NCBI GenBank assembly: GCA_029261815.1
Contig: JAJDAQ010000015.1
Coordinates: forward strand, 1 to 64,000
Source: Deltaproteobacteria bacterium
Lineage (GTDB): Bacteria > Myxococcota_A > UBA9160 > UBA6930
Direction of reading: 5' to 3'
DNA length: 64,000 nucleotides
The position numbers and the translations under genes were made by a program. The notes beneath the pieces are model-generated. The model did not search any database. It saw only the letters and a program-made list of their open reading frames with translations, and was not told the DNA's origin. Of the stretch, positions 8,820-18,219 are shown one piece after another; positions within the stretch are counted from its first letter, which is position 1, and every line of letters starts with the position of its first letter.

Positions 8820-10205
8820 CTAGACGCGCTCGAAGTAGCGTCGTCGCTCCCAGTCGGTCACCGCTGATTCGTGCTGACCGAGTTCCGTACGTGCGAAATG
8901 CAGGAAGTGGTCGATCAACAAGTCGCCAAAGGCCTCGCGCGCGAAGGTACTGGCTTCCAGTTCCGCGATCGCGTCGGCCATCCGGTGGGGCACCTGGGTC
9001 AGGCCTTCGGCCGCATAGACGTCGCCCTCGAACGCGGGTTCCGGCTCCAGTTCTCGCGAGATTCCGTCGAGGCCTGCCGCGACAATGGCGGCTGCCGCCA
9101 GATACGGGTTCGCATCCGCTCCCGGGATGCGGCACTCGGCACGAAGCGCATCCCCCTGGCCGACGACGCGAAGGCCGGCCGTACGGTTGTCCCAGCTCCA
9201 GGCGATCGCCGTCGGAGCAAAGGTCCCCGGCTGGTAGCGCTTGTAGCTGTTGACGGTCGGCGCGAAGAACAATGAGAGTTCACGGGCGTGCGCGAGCAGT
9301 CCGCCTAACCAATGGCGAAAGACCGCTGGCCCCTTGGCCGAGGTTCCGGGCAACGTCTCACCCGGCTCGCCAAAGACCGCGCTGCCATCGGGCCGCCAGA
9401 GACTCGCGTGAATATGCAGGCTGTTGCCGGCCATCTCCTGCGCCCACTTGGCCATGAACGTCAGTGAATGCCCTTGCTGTGCGGCGATCTCCTTGGCGCC
9501 GAGCTTGTAGATCACATGGCGGTCCGCCATTTCCAGGGCTTCCGCGTAGCGGAGATTGATCTCGTGCTGTCCCGGGCCCCACTCGCCCTTGCTGAACTCG
9601 ACCGGCACGCCGGAAGCATCCATCCCACGCCGGATCGCTCCGATCACGGGCTCAGCGAAGGTTCCGGACAGGACATGATAGTCCTCGATGTAATGCTGGC
9701 TCGACGCGAGATTGCGATAGTCCTTCGCATTCGCGGAGTCGTAGTCGTCGCGAAACAGGAAGAACTCCAGCTCGTTTCCGGTGCGAACAGAGAACCCCGC
9801 GTCCGCTGCGCGGGCCAGCTGCTGCTTCAGGACACCGCGGGGCGACACCGGGACCGGCGTTCCATCGGACTCAACGCAGTCGCAGAGAACGAGCGCCGTC
9901 TTCTCGTGCCACGAGACGCGCCGAAGCGTCGACATGTCGGGGACGGCGTGGAGATCCCCGTAGCCGGTCTCCCAGCTCGTGTACGCGTAACCCGGTGTCG
10001 GGTCCATCTCCATGTCGCACGCGAGCAGGTAATCGCAGGCGTGAATGCCATCTCCCATGACTTCATTGACGAAGAAATGGCCCGTGATGCGCTTTCCGAC
10101 GAGTCGTCCATAGAGGTCGGGAAAGGCGGTCACAATGGTGTCGATCTCGCCGGAGTCGACGGCGCTTCGCAGCTCACTCGGCGTGAGCATTCCCGGAACG
10201 GTCAC
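8820..10205 (-). CDS. Glutamine synthetase family protein (gamma-glutamylpolyamine synthetase / PuuA-like)
   Basis: GNELEFFLF, PGQHEINLRY, GNSLHIHASLW, RVVGQGDALRAECRIPGADANPYLAAAAIVAAGLDG; GTG start overlaps the purF stop by 4 nt. Confidence 0.87.
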   Translation of the reverse strand: MTVPGMLTPSELRSAVDSGEIDTIVTAFPDLYGRLVGKRITGHFFVNEVMGDGIHACDYLLACDMEMDPTPGYAYTSWETGYGDLHAVPDMSTLRRVSWHEKTALVLCDCVESDGTPVPVSPRGVLKQQLARAADAGFSVRTGNELEFFLFRDDYDSANAKDYRNLASSQHYIEDYHVLSGTFAEPVIGAIRRGMDASGVPVEFSKGEWGPGQHEINLRYAEALEMADRHVIYKLGAKEIAAQQGHSLTFMAKWAQEMAGNSLHIHASLWRPDGSAVFGEPGETLPGTSAKGPAVFRHWLGGLLAHARELSLFFAPTVNSYKRYQPGTFAPTAIAWSWDNRTAGLRVVGQGDALRAECRIPGADANPYLAAAAIVAAGLDGISRELEPEPAFEGDVYAAEGLTQVPHRMADAIAELEASTFAREAFGDLLIDHFLHFARTELGQHESAVTDWERRRYFERV

Positions 10206-11680
10206 GCGGGCCCCTCATCGGACATGCGGCCGTCGACGGGCCGGAACAGCGAGAGCTGCGGGGTCGCGCTTCCCTCGGCGATCGGCACCGGGTACTCGTC
10301 CGAGAAGCAGGCATCGCAGCTCGAGTGCTTGAGTTGGGTTCCGAGTTTCCGCAGGCCTTCCAGCGACAGATATCCCAGGGAGTCGGCACCAATGGCCTCG
10401 CGGATTTCCTCGCTCGTGTTGTTGGCCGCGATCAACTCGTGGCGGGTCGGCATGTCGATGCCGTAGTGACACGGTCGAATCGTGGCGGGCGCCGAGATCC
10501 GCACGTGCACTTCGCGCGCTCCGGCCGCGCGAATCATGTTCGACACCTTGAGCATGTTGGTGCCACGCACGATGGAGTCGTCGACGAGGACGACGCGCTT
10601 TCCCTCGAGCACGCCGCGCACGGGGTTGTGCTTGATCTTCACGCCGAAGTCGCGGATCGACTGCGCCGGCTCGATAAAGGTGCGTCCGACGAAGTGGTTC
10701 CGGATGATCGCGGTCTCATAGGGGATCCCGATCTCTTCCGAATAGCCGAGGGCGGCGACGCTTCCCGAGTCCAGGAGCGGCACGACCATGTCGGCCTCGA
10801 CCGGGTGCTCGCGCGCCAGGATCCGGCCGAGCTCCTTGCGGAAGGCGTAGACGTTGCTTCCCTGCAGGTTCGAATCCGGCCGCGCGAAGTAGATGTACTC
10901 GAAGATGCAGAACGACTCGCGCGACGGCTTCGGGAACGGCCGCAAGGTGCGGACGCGACCGCGACGGATCACGACGACTTCGCCGGGCTCCAGGTGCCGC
11001 TCTACCGTCGCGCCGACGAGGTCGAGGGCACAGGTTTCACTCGCCGCGATCCACGCGCCGTCGAGCCGACCCAGCACCAGCGGCCGAAACCCGTGCGGAT
11101 CGCGCACGGCGATCAAGGCATCGTGGGTCATCATCACCAGGCTGAACGCACCCTTCACGCGGGACAGCGCGTCGATCAGGCGCTCCTCGAGGCTGGCCTC
11201 GCGCGAGCGCGCGACCAGATGAACGATGACCTCGCTATCGGACGTGGTCCCGAAGATGGCACCGCGCCCCTCGAGTTCCTTCCGGACGGCCTGGGCGTTC
11301 ACCAGGTTACCGTTGTGCGCGAGGGAAACGGGCCCACCATCGGTATTCGCACAGAATGGCTGCGCATTGCGCAGCAGGCTCTCGCCGCTCGTCGAATAGC
11401 GAACGTGGCCGACCGCATGGCGACCCGGCAGCCGGCCGATCGTGCTCTCGCTGAATACATCGGCCACGAGACCCATGCCGCGATGGATGAATTGCTCCCC
11501 ACCGCTCGCGGTGCAGATCCCGGCACTCTCCTGGCCGCGATGTTGGAGAGCATAGAGGCCGAGGTAGGCGATGTTCGCGGCTTCGGTATGGCCGTGAACG
11601 CCCACGATGCCGCACTCGTCCTTGAAGCGGTCACGCTCCTTGTCGGCGGCGATCTCGGCGATGGCTTCGGGTCGAAACAT
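10202..11680 (-). CDS. purF: Amidophosphoribosyltransferase
   Basis: DECGIVGVHGHTEAANIAYLGLYALQHRGQESAGI...IFEYIYFARPDSNLQGSNVYAFRKELGRILA...VLVDDSIVRGTNMLKVSNMIRAAGAREVHVRISAP. Confidence 0.96.
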   Translation of the reverse strand: MFRPEAIAEIAADKERDRFKDECGIVGVHGHTEAANIAYLGLYALQHRGQESAGICTASGGEQFIHRGMGLVADVFSESTIGRLPGRHAVGHVRYSTSGESLLRNAQPFCANTDGGPVSLAHNGNLVNAQAVRKELEGRGAIFGTTSDSEVIVHLVARSREASLEERLIDALSRVKGAFSLVMMTHDALIAVRDPHGFRPLVLGRLDGAWIAASETCALDLVGATVERHLEPGEVVVIRRGRVRTLRPFPKPSRESFCIFEYIYFARPDSNLQGSNVYAFRKELGRILAREHPVEADMVVPLLDSGSVAALGYSEEIGIPYETAIIRNHFVGRTFIEPAQSIRDFGVKIKHNPVRGVLEGKRVVLVDDSIVRGTNMLKVSNMIRAAGAREVHVRISAPATIRPCHYGIDMPTRHELIAANNTSEEIREAIGADSLGYLSLEGLRKLGTQLKHSSCDACFSDEYPVPIAEGSATPQLSLFRPVDGRMSDEGPA

Positions 11681-11716
11681 GGGGGGCCTCGGGAAGCAAA
11701 TGGGAGCAGGTGGGAG

Positions 11717-12766
11717 CTAGGGCGTAATCGGAACGAGCGGCGCGATTCCGGCTGCGACCGGCTGGGTGAGGTACGTGAGCGCGAGCAGGAAATAGTACAT
11801 GACGGGGACCGCGATCAGATTCGAGTCGATGCGATCGAGAACGCCGCCAGTCCCCGGAAGCAGTGTGCCGGTGTCCTTGACCTTCGCGTCTCGTTTGAGG
11901 AGCGATTCCACCAGATCGCCCACGATGCCGAACGAGGCCAGAACGGGTGCGAGCATCAGGGTCGCGGTCCAACCGAGGTGCATCGACAGTGCTGGCGCCC
12001 ATTGATCGAAACCGGCCTTCATCCCGGCCGCGACCACGACGGCCGCGAACAGTGCACCGATCGCGCCTTCGACGGTCTTGTTCGGGCTCACCTGGGGCGC
12101 GAGTTGCCGGTTGCCGTACGCACGCCCGGCGAAGTACGCACCCGCATCGCCCCCGATCGTGACGAAGATCGTCATGAACAGGTAGTAGCCGCCCACGTCA
12201 GGGTCCATCTCGAGCAGGCCAGGCGTCCCCCAGCGATCCGCGACGACAGCCTGGAAGTTCCGCAGTGCGATCACGTGGGACAACAGCCAGCCGACATAGA
12301 AGACGCCGAAGAACGTCCCCGAGATGCTCGCGAGGCTGTCGGCGATCTGGGCCTTCCCCAGTTGGGCGATGAGCATCCCGAGCAGGACGAAGCTCATCAG
12401 CACGGTGGCCTGATAGTCGCTGCCGAAGTAGAAGACGAAGGGCAATGCCCCGGCCGCGGCATAGCCGACGCTGCGTAGCGGCTCCGCGCCCTTGGCTTCG
12501 ATCAGCTGGTAGAACTCGTTGACGCCGATCAAGATCAGGAGAGCGACCAGGCCGAGGACCCAGAGGCCGCCGGCGTAGATCACGGCGCACACAAGGGGGA
12601 CGCCGACTCCGGCCGTGATCAAACGGAGCGTCAGATTGCTCCGCTCCTTCTTCGGCTCGGGCCCGTCCGGCGTAGGCGGCAGCGGATGGACGGGTTCTCT
12701 CGGTCCGCCTGCTGCGGCGGGCGCGGCGGCCACGCGCTCCTGGGCGGGCTGATCCACGTCGCTCAC
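11717..12766 (-). CDS. cdsA: Phosphatidate cytidylyltransferase
   Basis: GGDAGAYFAGRAYGNRQLAPQVSPNKTVEGAIGALFAAV...SFGIVGDLVESLLKRDAKVKDTGTLLPGTGGVLDRIDSNLIAVPVMYYFL. Confidence 0.94.
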   Translation of the reverse strand: MSDVDQPAQERVAAAPAAAGGPREPVHPLPPTPDGPEPKKERSNLTLRLITAGVGVPLVCAVIYAGGLWVLGLVALLILIGVNEFYQLIEAKGAEPLRSVGYAAAGALPFVFYFGSDYQATVLMSFVLLGMLIAQLGKAQIADSLASISGTFFGVFYVGWLLSHVIALRNFQAVVADRWGTPGLLEMDPDVGGYYLFMTIFVTIGGDAGAYFAGRAYGNRQLAPQVSPNKTVEGAIGALFAAVVVAAGMKAGFDQWAPALSMHLGWTATLMLAPVLASFGIVGDLVESLLKRDAKVKDTGTLLPGTGGVLDRIDSNLIAVPVMYYFLLALTYLTQPVAAGIAPLVPITP

Positions 12767-12902
12767 ATCATCCCCCTGGGAATTCCGGGTTGCCGGAGAT
12801 TTCCTGGACGGCCGCAGTCTAACGAATCATCTCCTGAACACGGTGTGTCCCCGCAGCGCCACGCGTATATGATGGACCGGACCCACCCTTCGGAGACTTC
12901 CG

Positions 12903-15728
12903 ATGCGCCCGCCTTTGCTGCTGCCCCGACTTACCGCCACGCTTGCCCTCGCAGGAATGCTCATCGGCCTCAGCTGCGGCCCGCGGACAGAACCCGTGGG
13001 CTATCCGGGCTTCACGAGCCCGCATGCTCAACCGATCGCACTGCACCCCTCCCTCCCGTACGCCTACGTCACCAATACCGCGGGCGACACCGTCGAGGTC
13101 ATCGAAACCACGAGTCTCCGCATCGTGGGCCGGATCGGCGTGGGCATCGACCCGGTCAGCCTGGCGGTTCGACCGGATGGAAGCGAAGTCTGGGTCTCCA
13201 ACCACATCTCGGACTCCGTGTCCGTGATCGACGCGGACCCGACGAGCACGACCTTCCACACGGTCATCGATACCGTGCAGGAAATCTCGGGCGGCGTCAC
13301 GGCATTCGACGAACCCGTGGGTGTGGCATTCGCCGACGACACCAAGGCCTATGTGGCGTTGTCCTCGCGAAACGAAATCGCCGTCGTCGATGTCGCCAGC
13401 CGAAGCGTCAGCCAGCGGATCGAGATCGAGGGGCAGGACCCGCGCGCGCTGACAGTCCGTGACGGAAAGCTCTACGTGATCCCCTTCGAATCCGGCAACC
13501 AGACCCAGCTCTCCGGTTGCATCAACGGCGCCGTCACGCCGCGAACGCCGTGGTGTTCCTTTGACGCCGTCATCGAGAGCGCCGCAAACAACATCCTGAC
13601 GACGGGCACGATGGTCGCCGACATCATCAAGAACGACGCCTTCCCCGACCGCGACCTGTTCGTGTTCGACACCGCGACGGACACATTGATCGAGGAAGTC
13701 TGGACCGTCGGCACGCTGCTGTATGGCATCGCGGTGGACTCCGCCGGAACCGTCTACGTCGCACAGACCGAAGCGCGCAATGACATGAACGGCGCGGCGG
13801 GAACACTTGGCCACGACCTGATTGATCTCGAGAACCGCGCCTTCCTCAACCAGATCGGCGTCGTCGATTGTGGCGCGTCCTGCGGAACGGCTAGCCGAAT
13901 CGAGCTCGAGCCCCTGCCGCCGCAGCATCCGGCCAACGGGGACCAGCTCGCCACACCCTTCGGTGTCGCGATCAGTGGGGACGACACGACGCTGGTCGCG
14001 ACCGCGGCGGGTTCCAATCGACTCTTCACCCTGGACACCGCGACGGGTCAGGTGCTGGGCCGGGTAGAGGTCGGGACCACGCCGCGTGGGGTCGCCATCG
14101 TGTCCGACGCCGGCGGGGCCGCGGTGACCGCCTGGGTGTTCAACGCGGTCGAAGACTCGGTCTCGGTGGTGGATGTCTCCGACCCGGCCGCGCCGACCGT
14201 GGTCAAGACGATCAAGATGGCGGACCCGACGCTGCCCAAGGTGAAGCGCGGCCGCGCCGCGTTCAACAGTGCCCTGGCTTCGACGACGGGCACCTATTCC
14301 TGCGAGAGCTGCCATCCGGACAGTCACACGGACCAGCTCCTGTGGATCCTGGGTGCGCGCTGTGACATCCCGGGCTGCAACCAGGTCCAGCCGCGGTCGA
14401 CGATGCCGGTCCGCGGACTTCGCGACACACTGCCGCTCCACTGGGACGGCGCCATCGGTGACCCGTTCGGCGGAATCAACACCGAGAGCCTCACGACGCC
14501 CGTCCCGCCGACATGCGGCCCGGACGAACACAGCTGCTTCCGGGACCTCGTCGATGGTTCTCTGCGCGGAACGATGTGTGACCTCACCGCATGCCCGACG
14601 GATCAGAATGAACTGGGCCTTCCGGGTGCTCTCAGTGAGGCCGAGCGTGATGACATGGCTGTCTTCCTGGCCAGCGTGCCCTACCCCCCTGCGCGCTCTA
14701 GACCGGCCAGCGACGACTTGTCCCCGCTTGCGCGCCAGGGCTTCGACGACTTCCTGTCGAACCAGGGCCGCCCGGTCTGCTCTCGTTGTCATCGACTGCC
14801 CTTCTGGGTGCGTACGAATACGCCTGGAAGTGGCATGGACGCGCCGACATTCCGCGGCACGACCGACCGCTTCCTGACACTCCCGAACGGCCGGATCTAC
14901 ATCCTCGACCTCCTGGGGCTCAGCGTTCTGGCGAGCGACCGCCCGTGGTCGCCGGACCAGGTGCCGGACGAACAGATGATGTGGTGGCTGACCTTCGGAA
15001 CCGAAGCCAACCCCGCGCTCAATCGGACCAGCAGCGGGCATGGCCCCGAGGGCATGTGGGCCATGTTCGAGGAAGGAAGCACCGGCTTCTCGGGCGCGAT
15101 GGGCCGACAGGTCACCATCAATGCGACGACGGCGACCGGCGTCCACCTCGCCCCGACAACGGCCATCATCAACGATCTCGAACAGGCCGACGACAACGGC
15201 GTCGTTCGGCTTCGCGTCGGTGGCAAGGAGACGATTCCGGCGAGCGGCGGCGGCACGGAGACGCGGACGCTGACCCTGGTTTACGACGCCGGCCTCTATC
15301 GGGTGACGCCGGATCGCGGACAGCCGACTCGTTCAAGGCAGGACCTGCTCGCTGCCGCCGCTGCAGGAACGCTCGTTGCCACCTTCACTGGCCGCTCGGG
15401 ACCCGATGTGGATGTCGATCACCCGCAACCGGGCCTTTGGACGGGGCTGACGTCGAACCAACGCAACAACCTCATCCAGCACCTGCCGGGGGACGACCCG
15501 ATGCGCTATTTCGCGCGCCATATCGGGCCCGGCGTGTTGGTCCTGGTCGATGGACAGCGCGTCGGGGCCACCGTCGCCTGCCAGGACGGCTCGACCGACC
15601 TGACGTCCTGTCCGAGCGAAGCGATCCACATCGGCCTCGATCAGACACCGGCCGTCGGCCAACACCTGATCCAGCTCGCGACCCCGGGTGGCCTCGTCAG
15701 CAACGACGTCTTGTTCTTCGTGGACTGA
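12903..15728 (+). CDS. Secreted lipoprotein: YVTN-type beta-propeller with two c-type heme motifs (cytochrome c / di-heme peroxidase-like)
   Basis: Lipobox-like LIGLSCGP; repeats AYVTNTAGDTVEVIETTSLRIVGRIGVGIDPVSLAVRPDGSEVWVSNHISDSVSVID; CESCH and CSRCH motifs. Confidence 0.82.
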   Translation: MRPPLLLPRLTATLALAGMLIGLSCGPRTEPVGYPGFTSPHAQPIALHPSLPYAYVTNTAGDTVEVIETTSLRIVGRIGVGIDPVSLAVRPDGSEVWVSNHISDSVSVIDADPTSTTFHTVIDTVQEISGGVTAFDEPVGVAFADDTKAYVALSSRNEIAVVDVASRSVSQRIEIEGQDPRALTVRDGKLYVIPFESGNQTQLSGCINGAVTPRTPWCSFDAVIESAANNILTTGTMVADIIKNDAFPDRDLFVFDTATDTLIEEVWTVGTLLYGIAVDSAGTVYVAQTEARNDMNGAAGTLGHDLIDLENRAFLNQIGVVDCGASCGTASRIELEPLPPQHPANGDQLATPFGVAISGDDTTLVATAAGSNRLFTLDTATGQVLGRVEVGTTPRGVAIVSDAGGAAVTAWVFNAVEDSVSVVDVSDPAAPTVVKTIKMADPTLPKVKRGRAAFNSALASTTGTYSCESCHPDSHTDQLLWILGARCDIPGCNQVQPRSTMPVRGLRDTLPLHWDGAIGDPFGGINTESLTTPVPPTCGPDEHSCFRDLVDGSLRGTMCDLTACPTDQNELGLPGALSEAERDDMAVFLASVPYPPARSRPASDDLSPLARQGFDDFLSNQGRPVCSRCHRLPFWVRTNTPGSGMDAPTFRGTTDRFLTLPNGRIYILDLLGLSVLASDRPWSPDQVPDEQMMWWLTFGTEANPALNRTSSGHGPEGMWAMFEEGSTGFSGAMGRQVTINATTATGVHLAPTTAIINDLEQADDNGVVRLRVGGKETIPASGGGTETRTLTLVYDAGLYRVTPDRGQPTRSRQDLLAAAAAGTLVATFTGRSGPDVDVDHPQPGLWTGLTSNQRNNLIQHLPGDDPMRYFARHIGPGVLVLVDGQRVGATVACQDGSTDLTSCPSEAIHIGLDQTPAVGQHLIQLATPGGLVSNDVLFFVD

Positions 15729-15735
15729 AGCGCGC

Positions 15736-16143
15736 CTAACGTCCGGCTGCGAGTGCGAAGACACTGAGGGCGCTCGCGCTCAGGAGCGTCGCCACCAGGA
15801 CGGCGGCGTAGCAACGTGCCGTTCGTGCCGTGCGGAAGTTGACGGTGTAACCAATTCCGACGCGCTTCGGGACCCAGCCCCGTGGGTCTCGAGGGTTTGC
15901 GTAGAAGAGCCCATAGACCAGGTCCGCATCCTCGATCTCGAACGGCTTTCCGTCCGGCCGGACCGCGGCAGCATCGCCGCGTGCCCCGAGCCACAAGGTC
16001 CAGCCCCCGATGCCGAGCGCCAGGACCAACGTGAGGGCGGTGAGACCAATCATCATTCGTCGCGCCTCGGAGTCCCGTGCGATCGGCTTGAGTCCGGTGC
16101 GAACCGGAGCGGTCAGCCGATCTTCTTGTCGTGGCCTTCCCAA
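15736..16143 (-). CDS. Small membrane protein, DUF5808-like
   Basis: TM segment LTALTLVLALGIGGWTLWL then FEIEDADLVYGLFYANPRDPRGWVPKRVGIGYTVNFRTARTARCY and a C-terminal hydrophobic segment. True start may be the internal Met near 16056. Confidence 0.6.
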   Translation of the reverse strand: MGRPRQEDRLTAPVRTGLKPIARDSEARRMMIGLTALTLVLALGIGGWTLWLGARGDAAAVRPDGKPFEIEDADLVYGLFYANPRDPRGWVPKRVGIGYTVNFRTARTARCYAAVLVATLLSASALSVFALAAGR

Positions 16144-17681
16144 TACGGGGCACGCAGATCGCGCTTCAGGACCTTCATGGCGCCCGACAACGGCAGCGGC
16201 TCATCCCGGAAGTCGACCGACTTGGGCACCTTGTAGCCGGCGATCGACTCCCGTGCGTGGGCCTGGATCTCGTCGGCCGTCGGATCGGCCCCGGCCCGCC
16301 GGACCACGATGGCGTGTACGGCCTCACCCCAGTTCGGATCGGGGATACCGATCACGGCCACCTGTTCTACCGCGGGATGGGTGCTGATCGCGGACTCGAC
16401 CTCGGCCGAGTACACGTTTTCGCCTCCCGTCACGATCATGTCCTTCACGCGATCAACGAGAAACAAGTATCCGTCGTTGTCGATGTAACCGGCATCGCCC
16501 GTGTGATACCAGCCGCCGCGAAGGGCTTCGGCCGTCGCCTCTTCCTTGTTCCAGTATTCCTGCATGATCTGGCCGCCGCGGACGCAGACTTCGCCGATCT
16601 CTCCACGCGGAAGCTCGTTGCCGGCATCGTCCTGGGTCGAGACATGAATGCCCATGGCCGGTTTCCCGACAGATCGGAGCTTGTCCGAACCCGGCCGATG
16701 GTCTTCCGGCAGCAAGAGCGTGACCGTCGAGCACGCCTCGGTCATGCCGTAGCCCTGCACCAATGAGAGTTCGGGCAGCTCCTGCTGCAAACGCGTCAGG
16801 ATCGCCTCCGGCATCGGCGACGCCCCGTAGATGAGCTGCCGGATCGAGGCGAGGCGTTCCGGTCGATAGTTCTCGCTCGCCATGCACAACCCGATCATCG
16901 TCGGAACCATCAGGGTGTCCGTAACGTCGTGCTTCTCGATCAGGTCGAGCACACCATCGGGGTTGAACATCGGAATGAAGACGATGCGTCCCCCGAAAAC
17001 ACCGGCCGCCAGGATGCCGAGCATCGAGGCCGCATGAAACATCGGCGTCTGCATCAAGTAGGTCCCGATCTCGAGCCCCGGAATCGTCATCGCGCCGTGA
17101 TAGACGTTGAGGATGTGAGCCCTCTGGGTGCTGAGCACGCCTTTGGGTAGGCCCGTGGTCCCGCCGGTGTACATCAGCACCACCGCATCATCTTCGTCGG
17201 GCGTGGCGCAACGGACCGGCTCAGCCGCCGCGATCACGTCCTCGTATTTCACATCGTGGGGCGCATCTCCGCCGCCGATCAGGACGACCTTCCGGATCGG
17301 GTCGTCGCCTTCCATCGCTTCGCGTGCGGCGGCGACCAGCGGGGCAAAGAGTGCATCGGCGAAGACGATCTCACTGCCCGAGTCCTGCAGGATGTAGGCG
17401 AGCTCCTTCGGCGCGAGCCGAAGGTTCAACGGGTTGATGATGCCCGCGCCCATGAAGGCAGCGTGCCAGAGTTCGAGATAGGCGTGGCTGTTCAGCGCAA
17501 GCACGGCGAAGCGATCGGCCTTCCCGACGCCCAGCTGGTTTGCAAGCGCATGGGTCAGTCGGCAAACGCGATCGTCGTGTTCGGCCCAACTACTTTGATA
17601 GTCGCCGTCGATGATTCCCTGGACGCTCCCGTGCTGCTCGAGGGCGGGGAGGTACATCTGGGGGAAAACGAGTTCTTGCAT
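16113..17681 (-). CDS. AMP-dependent long-chain acyl-CoA synthetase/ligase
   Basis: VLMYTGGTTGLPKGVLSTQRAH, GGWYHTGDAGYIDNDGYLFLVDRVKDMIVTGGENVYSAEVE. Start set at Met 17681. Confidence 0.92.
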   Translation of the reverse strand: MQELVFPQMYLPALEQHGSVQGIIDGDYQSSWAEHDDRVCRLTHALANQLGVGKADRFAVLALNSHAYLELWHAAFMGAGIINPLNLRLAPKELAYILQDSGSEIVFADALFAPLVAAAREAMEGDDPIRKVVLIGGGDAPHDVKYEDVIAAAEPVRCATPDEDDAVVLMYTGGTTGLPKGVLSTQRAHILNVYHGAMTIPGLEIGTYLMQTPMFHAASMLGILAAGVFGGRIVFIPMFNPDGVLDLIEKHDVTDTLMVPTMIGLCMASENYRPERLASIRQLIYGASPMPEAILTRLQQELPELSLVQGYGMTEACSTVTLLLPEDHRPGSDKLRSVGKPAMGIHVSTQDDAGNELPRGEIGEVCVRGGQIMQEYWNKEEATAEALRGGWYHTGDAGYIDNDGYLFLVDRVKDMIVTGGENVYSAEVESAISTHPAVEQVAVIGIPDPNWGEAVHAIVVRRAGADPTADEIQAHARESIAGYKVPKSVDFRDEPLPLSGAMKVLKRDLRAPYWEGHDKKIG

Positions 17682-17753
17682 GGGGCGCTCCGACTGAGTG
17701 GACGGTGGGGAAACCGCCCGGGAGGCTAGCCCAGCGGGCGGCACACCCGCGCT

Positions 17754-18209
17754 TCATTTGGATCCGGTCGAGCCAAAGCCGCCATCGCCGCGATCGGTAG
17801 ATGGCAGCTCGGCGACTTCGCTCCAATCGAGCCGGGTGACGGGCGCCAACACCATCTGCGCGATGCGATCGCCACGCGTGATCACGAACCGCTCGCTTCC
17901 CGTGTTGGCCAGGATGACCTGCACTTCTCCGCGAAAGTCCGAGTCGATCGTGCCCGGCGCATTGGGCAGCGTGATGCCATGGCGAAGCGCCAAGCCGCTG
18001 CGGGGGCGCACCTGGGCTTCATAGCCGGCCGGAATCGCAATCGTGAGTCCGGTCGGAATCGCGCGGCGTTCGCCCGGCGCGAGAGAAACGGGGTCGGTCA
18101 CAGCCGCGCGCAGATCGAGGCCGGCGGACCCTTCGGTGGCGTAGGCCGGGAGCGGAAGGTCTTCCGCTCCCGGCAGCTTCGTCACCGCGACGCGTACCTC
18201 GGAGGGCAC
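17754..18209 (-). CDS. dut: Deoxyuridine 5'-triphosphate nucleotidohydrolase
   Basis: [75 protein letters not shown]. Confidence 0.96.
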   Translation of the reverse strand: MPSEVRVAVTKLPGAEDLPLPAYATEGSAGLDLRAAVTDPVSLAPGERRAIPTGLTIAIPAGYEAQVRPRSGLALRHGITLPNAPGTIDSDFRGEVQVILANTGSERFVITRGDRIAQMVLAPVTRLDWSEVAELPSTDRGDGGFGSTGSK

Positions 18210-18219
18210 GGCCGCTTCG

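Noticed and set aside
10325-12478. 717-aa plus-strand ORF opposite purF and cdsA
   Set aside because: Spans two convincing minus-strand genes and their gap; no domain seen.
12819-15146. 775-aa minus-strand ORF opposite the YVTN-cytochrome gene
   Set aside because: Composition is typical of antisense reading of a GC-rich gene; the plus strand has a signal peptide, repeats and CXXCH motifs.
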